Origin: Alteromonas stellipolaris
GTDB lineage: Bacteria > Pseudomonadota > Gammaproteobacteria > Enterobacterales > Alteromonadaceae
Reading direction: 5' to 3'
Assembly (NCBI RefSeq): GCF_001562115.1
Contig: NZ_CP013926.1
Span: 3,658,001 to 3,722,000, forward strand
DNA: 64,000 bases
Below, in pieces: positions 15,601 through 22,399 of the stretch (within the stretch, counting starts at the first letter, position 1; every line of letters begins with the position of its first letter). Under the pieces are notes generated by a model. It was not told the origin of the DNA. It worked only from the letters and a program-made list of their open reading frames with translations, and ran no database searches. The position numbers and the translations under genes were made by a program.

Positions 15601-17033
15601 AAACGTTCACCCGCCACTATAGCGCCATCCGCTAAACCTTCACTCACAAATTTAGAGGCAGCACCATGTACAGAGTTATCTTGTCCTGTCGTGTTGTTGT
15701 CGACATAAAGCGAGAATGACCCACCACTATTATGAGAAATAACATCGAAGCTAATGGTAAAACCTTCACTCAGGTTGTAAATACCCGAGCCTACGGTATT
15801 AGATGAAGATGTGTTTGCACCAGGGTTTTGAGCGGCGTTTCCAATGCTAAACCGATCGCCTTCCAAGGTAAGCTGTCCTGTAGTAGCATCAACTAATGGG
15901 CTACCACCGGTAACGTAATAAAGCGCACCAGCATCAGGCTCGTCACTTAGACGTTTATATGAAGATGAAAAAAATGTATCTGTATCGGTATCAAAATTCT
16001 CTTCTAGTGCGGCTTGAATAGCGTTCGCGGCCTCCTCTAACTTCATCAATTGTGCGTCAGACTGTGCTTGAGTAAAAGCGAACAAATACGCTGCGGGATC
16101 GTCTTTAGCCAGACAACTTTCAACTTGTAGTGCTAACGCGTTAGTCGTGGCTTCTTCGCCCGATACCACACAAAGGCTGTATACATCGTTTACCGTATTG
16201 TAAGCCCGAGAAATAAGGTGCTCAGTCTGATCGTCATAATTTAACGTAATGACTTTTCTGCCAAATGAAAACGTGTAACTGCCAGTAACGTTAGTTTCGC
16301 CGTGAACCCGTACAAAACCACCTGCTAAATTTGTTTCATCGCTTGGTGTAAAGGTATAAGTGGCTTGAGAAACCGTACGCCCTTTAATGTTTGGGGCGTA
16401 TATTTCCCCAGTAAATTTTGTCACATCAAAGGTATTTGGAAACAATGTACCAAGATCAGTTTCAAGATAATTGACGAAGTGAGTTACGGCAGTTGCTTTA
16501 TCAACAAGGGTACTACTCGCCCCGCCAGCCGAGCCTAGCCAAATTTCTACGTCGGCGGCAAAATCAGCATCTGATTGATTAAAGAAATCACCAAGTGACT
16601 GCCCGTCATCAAGGGTGGCCACTGCCACATTAGCCGCGCTATCGCTAACCGATATACCGTTGCTAGCATCGCCATCAATATCTAACGATTGAAGCAAACG
16701 AATGGTATTCACTACCGATTGATTAAATGGGTTGTCGGTAGCGAATAAATCGAGAGGTGATATAACACTAGATGCTGGCGCATCAGGAAATATGAGGTCA
16801 CCTATATGAAAGCTTAGTTGCTCACCTCTAAAATAAGAAAACTCTCCACTGGCATTGGTTACGCCATCGGGGACCGATGCAGATGTATAACCCAACCCCG
16901 ACACCGGACTGTCTACAAACACCCCTGTTAATGCGGGATCTGGGGGAAGGGTGACATTAGTGTTGCTTTTTTCGCCGCAGGCGCTAATGAGAATAACACC
17001 GCCCACAAGGGCTGCTATTTTTGTGAGTTTCAT
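12576..17033 (-). CDS. N-terminal part of frameshifted pectin methylesterase lipoprotein
   Basis: The ATG at 17033 follows GGAG by 10 bases and is preferred to a TTG nine bases upstream, which sits too close to that ribosome site. The protein is a lipoprotein (lipobox ISAC, C19). Next come a calx-like module (about 30-330), three tandem repeats of about 170 residues (14340-16010), a laminin-G/concanavalin-like domain (CDDFAEGSLDNF), a BIG-type and an SbsA/Big_5-like domain, then the start of a CE8 pectin methylesterase. The esterase motifs DGEYQE and NQAETL are present, then the frame stops. The rest of the esterase and a pectate lyase are in the next frame at 10898-12613. It lies about 100 bases behind the TonB receptor, probably cotranscribed. 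As read, the esterase would be inactive because the catalytic aspartates are lost. Confidence 0.8.
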   Translation of the reverse strand: MKLTKIAALVGGVILISACGEKSNTNVTLPPDPALTGVFVDSPVSGLGYTSASVPDGVTNASGEFSYFRGEQLSFHIGDLIFPDAPASSVISPLDLFATDNPFNQSVVNTIRLLQSLDIDGDASNGISVSDSAANVAVATLDDGQSLGDFFNQSDADFAADVEIWLGSAGGASSTLVDKATAVTHFVNYLETDLGTLFPNTFDVTKFTGEIYAPNIKGRTVSQATYTFTPSDETNLAGGFVRVHGETNVTGSYTFSFGRKVITLNYDDQTEHLISRAYNTVNDVYSLCVVSGEEATTNALALQVESCLAKDDPAAYLFAFTQAQSDAQLMKLEEAANAIQAALEENFDTDTDTFFSSSYKRLSDEPDAGALYYVTGGSPLVDATTGQLTLEGDRFSIGNAAQNPGANTSSSNTVGSGIYNLSEGFTISFDVISHNSGGSFSLYVDNNTTGQDNSVHGAASKFVSEGLADGAIVAGERFTYTYEPGDDIGGGDPTAPDAKILDSSITNSFFQLRTDSSATITIDNLKIETIADAVEPPPPSEPDPTEPEEPVIIPSVSLPLSLSFAEESEDIFSTNFAAIENGEGEQVPMLSITGGSVTQVATGIELDGGRFTLGNTEPDVISSSDDTSSTGALDLSRPYTVVFDVISAEDTEGDNHFQIYVDNNTSGSANSHLGGDSRFFNEPVVDLVAGTTMTVEGQVATPNSYLQFRTESGSVVVIDNIHIEYIEANVLLDETFETDIDTFFSAEYKATDATTPFYSVTGGGSGITITDGELSMDSARFTLGNTTPEIDTTAEDTTTTGVLDLSREYTISMDVIAIEDAEANNNFQIYVDNNTSSSGKSIHGSDSKFYSELITSLIPGQKLTIEGLVATPTSFLQMRTESGGKVVIDNVVIAYVGDAPNNSQFNCDSEPELYFCDDFAEGSLDNFTLIADDAGTNGPQGVFDILDDDGNNVLRYTAGGEGGEILLVKETALSGLPESGNYYVEARIRPRQNSTTRNKQLFLMGRYVSAGNWYAGGLNIQNSSSSTQVEVAISTDGSIARPVQKKSPILLGEKEETDGTWYRVRFDMDGENLTVYLDGENMGSTVDSTYNAAGLIGIFTNNRSFELDDLKVGNPLVKPVQLTLDYKEPNWETTTSSDPLFIYVTAVQDDGITEDTFTVTTSDANVLTIAQDGPQVTLTPTAEGNAIVTITSGSDPTLVKHIAVTVEEGFIMPTAAYGDLSADTIPSSGNQNAYVDTLLTLTFDDTPTLGSSGEIRIYNASDDTLVDVVNVAGDTDYIGFKGQERQRKVNYRPVYVKGNSLVVKPHTNALDYGHSYYVSIGDNVLTSGTLNGETFVGLGKDADWAFSTREAAPSGNSIVVDDDAEADFRTVQGALNHIMQNVPVETPSNVTIRDGEYQEMLFLRGNNKVTLQGESRDNTLVYYDNFESFNSGSGKSEAPSTGTPSGGRSVFLIEGVDDLTFNNFTLKNSHIRSNAYSNQAETLLF
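14340..16010 (-). repeat. Three tandem ~170-residue protein repeats in the pectinase lipoprotein
   Basis: Three consecutive coding units, at about 15440-16010, 14850-15360 and 14340-14845, share the pattern F-D-T-F-F at the start, R-F-(T/S)-(L/I)-G-N, IYVDNN or LYVDNN, a loop with G-x-x-S-K/R-F, (Q/L)-M/F-R-T-(E/D)-S, and (V/T)-I-D-N at the end. They look like copies of one jelly-roll, probably carbohydrate-binding or adhesive module. Units 2 and 3 are more alike than either is to unit 1. Confidence 0.7.
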
Positions 17034-17131
17034 AGTACTCAATCTCCATTTTCTACTGGGCGCACTACGTCTTAAATTGTCCGCTCCAGCGATATAGGGT
17101 GGATAAAGCCGGGTTACCCCAGCACAAACAA

Positions 17132-20068
17132 TTAGTAGAACTTAATATTTACGCCAAGCTGATAGCTGCGGCCATACTCTTCCTTTTGAAACAGCACATT
17201 ACCGCCACTTAAGGCATTGCCTTCGAAATAGCGCAAGTCGGCTTCATCGGTAAGGTTAATTGCATCGAAATAGACTTGGGCATAATCAGTGATGTCGTAC
17301 TGAAGTTTGAAGTCGAGACTTTTCACATCGTCTTGATATTGGTCACCCCATACCTTACAAGCTTTTGGATCGTTCAAATTAGCAGTGCCTGGACAGGAGC
17401 CAATTTGCTCAAGAACTTCTGAGCGCATATTGCCAATCAATCGAGCCGAAAAGGTTTTACTTTCCCACCCTACAACAAGATTAAATGTTGTATCAGCCTG
17501 ATCCGGTAAGGCCACAGTTCCCTGACGAATACTGCTATCTAAAGTGGCTTCGCTATCTAGCAAAGTCGCGTTGCTTTGCAAGAAAAAACCATTTTCAAAG
17601 TATTGATTGTAGCTAAGCTCTATCCCAAATACGGTGGCTTTGTCCCCATTAACGGTAATGTTGATTTCGTTGAGGTATAAGTCTTGTGGAATGACAAACT
17701 CGGTCACCTGATTAACCGGTAACGTAAGGGGAAGTTCATCAAGCGACATGCCTATACCGTTAACATCAACAATAAAATTATCGATGTCTTTGTAAAACAC
17801 AGCCGCTTCCATGAATAGGTTTTCGCTAGGATACCATCCAATTGATGCATCGTAGTTAATCGAGGTCATTGCCAATAAATTAGGATTGCCAACATCTAAT
17901 GCGTTGTCAGAGCCCAATACAAACTGGCTAAGCTGTTGTAACGAAGCGCCACCTTGGCTATCGTCACAGTCATCAGAGCCCGGAGGGCACAGCTCAATAT
18001 CACTATCAAAAATGGCATATGCGCGTGCTTGTTTAAATGATGGACGCGTAAAGCTGGTCCATACCGCTCCCCGAACTAACAAGGTTTCAGAGGGCTCCCA
18101 TTTCACATGTGCGCTTGGGAAAAACTCACTGTATTTGATGGTTGCATCAGGAAGAGGAATAGCAATATCTAACGTACCCGCTCCTGCCCCATTGAACTCA
18201 AAGTCATCGTTTTCAAGTGACATATAACCCGCAGATGAAAATTCTGTTTGTGCCCAACGAACGCCCGTTGTTAACGTAGCGTCAGCTCCAAGTGGAAGTT
18301 CCGCCATTGCGTAGACTGCTTGTGTATCTTCAACAATGCTGTAGTCGCCTTTAGTACTTTCTATTGATACTTCACCGTTGGTCGCGGGCACCACCGTTTG
18401 CCGTGTAGCATTAACGATTTCATCAACAACACTACGACTTTCGAAGGGCAGTTGAAAGGCGCTGTTGTCAGGAATACTACTTTCATAATCGGCCAAAGTG
18501 GAATTAACAGCCGCAATGCAAACCTCGTCGCTACAATCACTCGCAGAAGGATCGAAACTCCACCGGTCTTTATTACGCACATGGTCTCGTTCGGTAACTT
18601 CGGCACCTATCTTAATGAAGTCTAACCAGTCGTTAAAAACATCGGCGCGTAAATTCAAACTGAAGGTTTTAATCTCATCAACACGGTCGCCTCCTTCGAG
18701 AAACAAATTATCGAATTGATAATTGGAAAGGTCAGAGCCATCTCCACTTCCCGACGTGCCAAATATGCTGTTATTGGGGTCATAAGAAAGACCAGCGATA
18801 CCTGCTGCTTCATCTGGACTAAGCGTTTTTGCGCGTATGTTATCTCTAGATGCTTGGCCATATACAATCAGGTCGCGCTCGCGAAATTGAACCCGCCTAT
18901 CACCGTTTGAGTCTTCGTCAGAACGAGACTGGGCATACTCATAATCGAACACAAATCTATCGGCAATTCTATTTTCTCCCCCGATACTGAAGGTCGCCGT
19001 TTTGTTCTCACTTTCTTGAATAAAATGCTGATGAAAAACATCGATATCACTGAGAATAAATTCTTTTGTTTGGCTGTTTACGTAAACAATTTCCCCATTA
19101 CCTACCGAACCGGCATCTTGAAAGTCGTAGAATTCCCTTAAGGCTAAATCGTCGTCTTCGAATTGCGTGTACGTTCCTTTAACATAGTAGTACGCATCTG
19201 CAGAAGGCTTGTATTCAATATTAAGCGCTGCAGCTTGTCGGGTTCTCCCCGCTATTTCTCGGCGAACTTCAAGCTGAGCCGGAGCGAGAATTTCGTCTCC
19301 CGCAGCAATTTCTTCCTCGGTTTTACCTAAATCAGCCGTGTAAAACTTCATTTCGTTACTACTATGATGACGGGTTTCGTCTATTTGCGTTTTTCGGTCT
19401 TCATGTGAAAGCGCAAATCCTATGCCAAGGGTGTTCTCAAGAAAAAATTGAGTCCCGTCAATGCTAAATTTAGGTGAATGGGCTTCACGAGCATCTGAAT
19501 ATGCATCTTGAATGCGCATTTTGAGGGTGTTCTTTCCTCGATCAAACGCCGATATTGCTTTTACGTTAACGGTGCCGCCAATCGAATTTAAATTCTGATC
19601 TGGGGTCAGCGTTTTCAGTACCTCAATGGTTCCTAATAAATCAGCGGGCAGCGCATCTAGGCCTACTTTGCGCTCTTCGCCTGCGCCTGACATCTGTGAA
19701 CCGTTCATGTTGATAGATACAAAACCAGGCCCAAGGCCTCGAACCGTTACGTACTTCCCTTCACCTTCAGAACGCTGCAGCGTAACACCAGGCAACCGTC
19801 TAAGAGACTCAGCAACGTTTTGATCAACAAAATTTCCTAAATCGTCGGTTGAAATAACAGAACTAAACCCGCTTTTCATCCGCTCTAAATCACGAGCTTT
19901 CAAATCGGCTTGTTTAACCCCTTTTACTTCAACTACTTCTATATCATCAGGGGTGTCACTAGCTTGGGTTTGTTCAGTTTGATCTTCTATCGACTCATTG
20001 GTTTGTGCCATGCCTGAAAAGGCTGTGGAAACCGTTAGCGCAAGCGCTGTCCATTTAAACACTTTCAT
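17132..20068 (-). CDS. TonB-dependent outer-membrane receptor, likely for pectin oligomers
   Basis: A 978-residue outer-membrane receptor with a signal peptide ending near FSGMAQT. It has a plug domain (about 55-170) of the type DQNVAESLRRLPGVTLQRSE and VRGLGPGFVSINMNG, followed by a beta-barrel ending in GVNIKFY. This plug style fits the large Xanthomonas/Caulobacter-type receptors for carbohydrates. AGGAG lies 9 bases before the ATG. The substrate is inferred only from neighbours: pectate lyases on both sides and a pectin methylesterase behind it. A 14-bp palindrome (20122-20135) and a -10-like GATAAT lie in its upstream region, so it probably responds to the same regulator as the lyases. 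Confidence 0.88.
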   Translation of the reverse strand: MKVFKWTALALTVSTAFSGMAQTNESIEDQTEQTQASDTPDDIEVVEVKGVKQADLKARDLERMKSGFSSVISTDDLGNFVDQNVAESLRRLPGVTLQRSEGEGKYVTVRGLGPGFVSINMNGSQMSGAGEERKVGLDALPADLLGTIEVLKTLTPDQNLNSIGGTVNVKAISAFDRGKNTLKMRIQDAYSDAREAHSPKFSIDGTQFFLENTLGIGFALSHEDRKTQIDETRHHSSNEMKFYTADLGKTEEEIAAGDEILAPAQLEVRREIAGRTRQAAALNIEYKPSADAYYYVKGTYTQFEDDDLALREFYDFQDAGSVGNGEIVYVNSQTKEFILSDIDVFHQHFIQESENKTATFSIGGENRIADRFVFDYEYAQSRSDEDSNGDRRVQFRERDLIVYGQASRDNIRAKTLSPDEAAGIAGLSYDPNNSIFGTSGSGDGSDLSNYQFDNLFLEGGDRVDEIKTFSLNLRADVFNDWLDFIKIGAEVTERDHVRNKDRWSFDPSASDCSDEVCIAAVNSTLADYESSIPDNSAFQLPFESRSVVDEIVNATRQTVVPATNGEVSIESTKGDYSIVEDTQAVYAMAELPLGADATLTTGVRWAQTEFSSAGYMSLENDDFEFNGAGAGTLDIAIPLPDATIKYSEFFPSAHVKWEPSETLLVRGAVWTSFTRPSFKQARAYAIFDSDIELCPPGSDDCDDSQGGASLQQLSQFVLGSDNALDVGNPNLLAMTSINYDASIGWYPSENLFMEAAVFYKDIDNFIVDVNGIGMSLDELPLTLPVNQVTEFVIPQDLYLNEINITVNGDKATVFGIELSYNQYFENGFFLQSNATLLDSEATLDSSIRQGTVALPDQADTTFNLVVGWESKTFSARLIGNMRSEVLEQIGSCPGTANLNDPKACKVWGDQYQDDVKSLDFKLQYDITDYAQVYFDAINLTDEADLRYFEGNALSGGNVLFQKEEYGRSYQLGVNIKFY

Positions 20069-20121
20069 GTTTTGAACTCCTAAATTCCAAAATCAACACA
20101 GCGCTGTAGGTGCCTTTGCCG

Positions 20122-20135
20122 TGCCACCGGTGGCA
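20122..20135. promoter_or_regulatory. Palindromic operator TGCCACCGGTGGCA, copy 1 (TonB receptor)
   Basis: A perfect 14-bp palindrome, 54 bases before the receptor start. Reading leftward, a -10-like GATAAT ends one base into the palindrome, so a bound protein would cover the transcription start. Centred on CG with ACCGGT core, it is of the type often bound by LacI-family repressors. Confidence 0.75.
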
Positions 20136-20206
20136 TTATCACTCAAAAGGAAAAGATTTCACATTAAAATTAACCACTTCTTAACAAAATATTAAAATAT
20201 GAATCA

Positions 20207-21550
20207 TTAATGCTGATTTGGAGTAATTCCAGCAAGTATTTGCCACTTTTCGTCACTAACAGGTTGCTGAATTTTAATGTTGGAAGGTATTTTCAGGTTA
20301 AAGTATTCGTTGTAGTCTTCCCATGCCATTACATCTAACTCATTATCTATAATTCCCTTTTCATACATATACGTATTAGTTGTTAGCTGGGCAAGAATCC
20401 GAGTATCGACAGGGTCTAATTGCATACCGTACCGAGTTTGATTTGCGCCTATATTCCTGTTAATGATCAATGTATTCCAGCTCGCTTCTGCACTTACAAT
20501 AGGGTCATTCAGCGCATCAATCGCCTTTGTATTAAGCGGCTTATCCACTAAGACGTTGTCTAATATAAGCTGTGCGGATGGGGTATTTAACTTAAGATTC
20601 TTTACAACAACACCTAACCGGTTATTAGATGTCATCTGTGGATGAGAACGCATTACGTTGTCGGCAATAAAAACCGACGTTGCGGGATTATCAAGCGCCC
20701 ATATTTGATAGAACCACACTTTCTGTGTAGCTGGTCCTGGCACGTATACATTACCTACAAGGTTGGCTTTCCCATTTTCCCCTCCATAGGTTGAGTTGCT
20801 CTGCCAATTGGCAATTATGTTGTTTCTGATGTCGACAAATTCATTTTTCTGAGCATAAAGAGGCTTAAGCCGCCACCCATTAATTCTAGGATTTCGGCTG
20901 GTGTGGTTTGCAAGTAAATTCTGTATAAAACTTGCATTGCTTCCCCCCCATATCCCGCCATACCCATGGTTACCCTTGTGGTGCCCCGCATTATTCAGGC
21001 TCTCAGATAGAATGCTGTTTTGAAGTGTGAACCGTTCGTTGTTGTAGAAAGATCCTACTTCGTCGCTAGACCAGCTAAGAGAACAATGGTCTATTATGAC
21101 ATCTTTTGTGTTGCGTACCGTGAGGGCATCGCCCTCTTCGCTTGAGCGGCCAGGCCGAAAGCGCAAGTGCCGAAAAATAACCTGATTAGCCTCTATGCTG
21201 GTAGAAGCTCCTGAAATAACGATGCCTCTAGGGGAAGTATGCCCTGCGATAGTCACGTTTCCATGTTTTATTTCAAGCTCTTTCTCCAAGTGAATAATGC
21301 CTGAAACGCTAAACACGATGAGCCGAGGATAAGCCTGTCTTACTGCCCACCTAAGCGTACCTTTTTGAGGGGATTTAGCATTATCATTTAATGACGAAAC
21401 TACTAGGACTCTTCCACGGTTTCCGCCTTCTGTATACTTTCCAAATCCTCTTGCCCCATCAAACGCTAACGGCGTGGCTTCACACCTAAATAAACCGCAA
21501 TAGAAAAATACACACGATAGTATTACGCATCCAGATACTAAATATTTCAC
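20207..21550 (-). CDS. Secreted PL1-family pectate lyase
   Basis: A 447-residue protein with an N-terminal signal peptide (about 1-26) and a right-handed beta-helix lyase domain. The family start AFDGARGFGKYTEGG and the sequences GTLRWAVRQAYPRLIVF, IFRHLRFRPG and IIDHCSLSWSSDEV are characteristic of the PL1 branch in which D-H-C-S-S-W replaces the classical motif. It should cleave pectate by beta-elimination in the periplasm or outside the cell. The GTG start overlaps the iclR stop (GTGA), so it is translated with the regulator. An adjacent downstream unit starts the TonB receptor with its own operator. Confidence 0.82.
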   Translation of the reverse strand: MKYLVSGCVILSCVFFYCGLFRCEATPLAFDGARGFGKYTEGGNRGRVLVVSSLNDNAKSPQKGTLRWAVRQAYPRLIVFSVSGIIHLEKELEIKHGNVTIAGHTSPRGIVISGASTSIEANQVIFRHLRFRPGRSSEEGDALTVRNTKDVIIDHCSLSWSSDEVGSFYNNERFTLQNSILSESLNNAGHHKGNHGYGGIWGGSNASFIQNLLANHTSRNPRINGWRLKPLYAQKNEFVDIRNNIIANWQSNSTYGGENGKANLVGNVYVPGPATQKVWFYQIWALDNPATSVFIADNVMRSHPQMTSNNRLGVVVKNLKLNTPSAQLILDNVLVDKPLNTKAIDALNDPIVSAEASWNTLIINRNIGANQTRYGMQLDPVDTRILAQLTTNTYMYEKGIIDNELDVMAWEDYNEYFNLKIPSNIKIQQPVSDEKWQILAGITPNQH

Positions 21551-22290
21551 ACTGATTCCTCTTCATCAGCAAGACTAAAGGTTAGGGGTATTCGAGCGAT
21601 GGACTTTAGTTTTTCACCCCATGATTGTAATGTCTTGTAATCGAACTCTTTGCCTTCAAGTTCTACCGCCAACATGGCAACAAACTCTCCTTCTTTTGCA
21701 AATACAGGAACCGAAAGTAACGTTGCATTCCGTCTAGTGTAATAGCTCATGGCAAACCCACGAGTACATACTTCAGTCCGGTATTTCGTGGCTAGATTTT
21801 TATCGAAAAACGCTATTTTTTCAGAATCTTTAAGGCGTGTATAACGATTATGATATGTGAGCATAATATGACCTGGTGCAGAGTTAAAAAGTGGAAGTTT
21901 GCTTCCTGGACGAATGCTTGATATACGGCTTGGGCGCGCATCCAATACATCAATAACAAATGCACAATAATCGCCTGGCACACATATAATGGCACTGCAG
22001 TCTGAAGAAGCTAACAAAGAAGCAAGCGACGGTGCGATAAGCCTTTGAAGATGGCGGGCGCGAGAATTAGCCGCAGAAATTTCGTAAACTCTACTACCGT
22101 AAAAGTAGCGAGTTCCTCGTTTTTCAATTACCCGTTCACTCGACAACGTTCTTAGTAATCTAAATACAGATGTACGCGGTAGGTGAAGTGTCTCTTCAAT
22201 TTGAGTAGCCGTTAATCCAGTTTTAGATTTAGCAATGAATTGACACAATTGAATTGCTTGAAAAACACTGGGAATAATATATCGCTCCAT
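21547..22290 (-). CDS. IclR-family transcriptional regulator of the pectin locus
   Basis: A 247-residue regulator. The N-terminal winged helix (about 8-65) includes GLTATQIEETLHLPRTSVFR, and an effector domain (about 75-240) contains LPLFNSAPGHIML and VCTRGFAMSYYTRRNATLLS, as in IclR proteins. Enterobacterial pectin loci are controlled by the IclR protein KdgR, so a KdgR-like role is plausible. The local palindrome is not a typical IclR target, so this protein and the palindrome-binding protein may be different. It is the first gene of a two-gene unit with the PL1 lyase and carries one operator copy upstream. Confidence 0.8.
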   Translation of the reverse strand: MERYIIPSVFQAIQLCQFIAKSKTGLTATQIEETLHLPRTSVFRLLRTLSSERVIEKRGTRYFYGSRVYEISAANSRARHLQRLIAPSLASLLASSDCSAIICVPGDYCAFVIDVLDARPSRISSIRPGSKLPLFNSAPGHIMLTYHNRYTRLKDSEKIAFFDKNLATKYRTEVCTRGFAMSYYTRRNATLLSVPVFAKEGEFVAMLAVELEGKEFDYKTLQSWGEKLKSIARIPLTFSLADEEESV

Positions 22291-22346
22291 TCCTAACCTG
22301 CTCCAAATTTGAACAATCAGGCGATATTAACATGAATTTAATAAAA

Positions 22347-22360
22347 TGCTACCGGTGGCA
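22347..22360. promoter_or_regulatory. Palindromic operator copy 2 (iclR-PL1 unit), one mismatch
   Basis: TGCTACCGGTGGCA differs by one base from the perfect palindrome at the other two sites. It is 57 bases before the iclR start, and a TTATAT stretch abuts it as in the TonB receptor promoter. Confidence 0.65.
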
Positions 22361-22363
22361 TAT

Positions 22364-22391
22364 AAAAGCGCCCACACCACAAGTTGGGCGC
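22364..22391 (-). terminator. Terminator after the PL1-CBM13 gene
   Basis: On the minus strand GCGCCCA and TGGGCGC (22385-22391 and 22368-22374) form a 7-bp stem with a 10-nt loop, followed by TTTTA. It separates this gene from the iclR promoter by only a few bases. Confidence 0.6.
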
Positions 22392-22399
22392 GTATTTAT

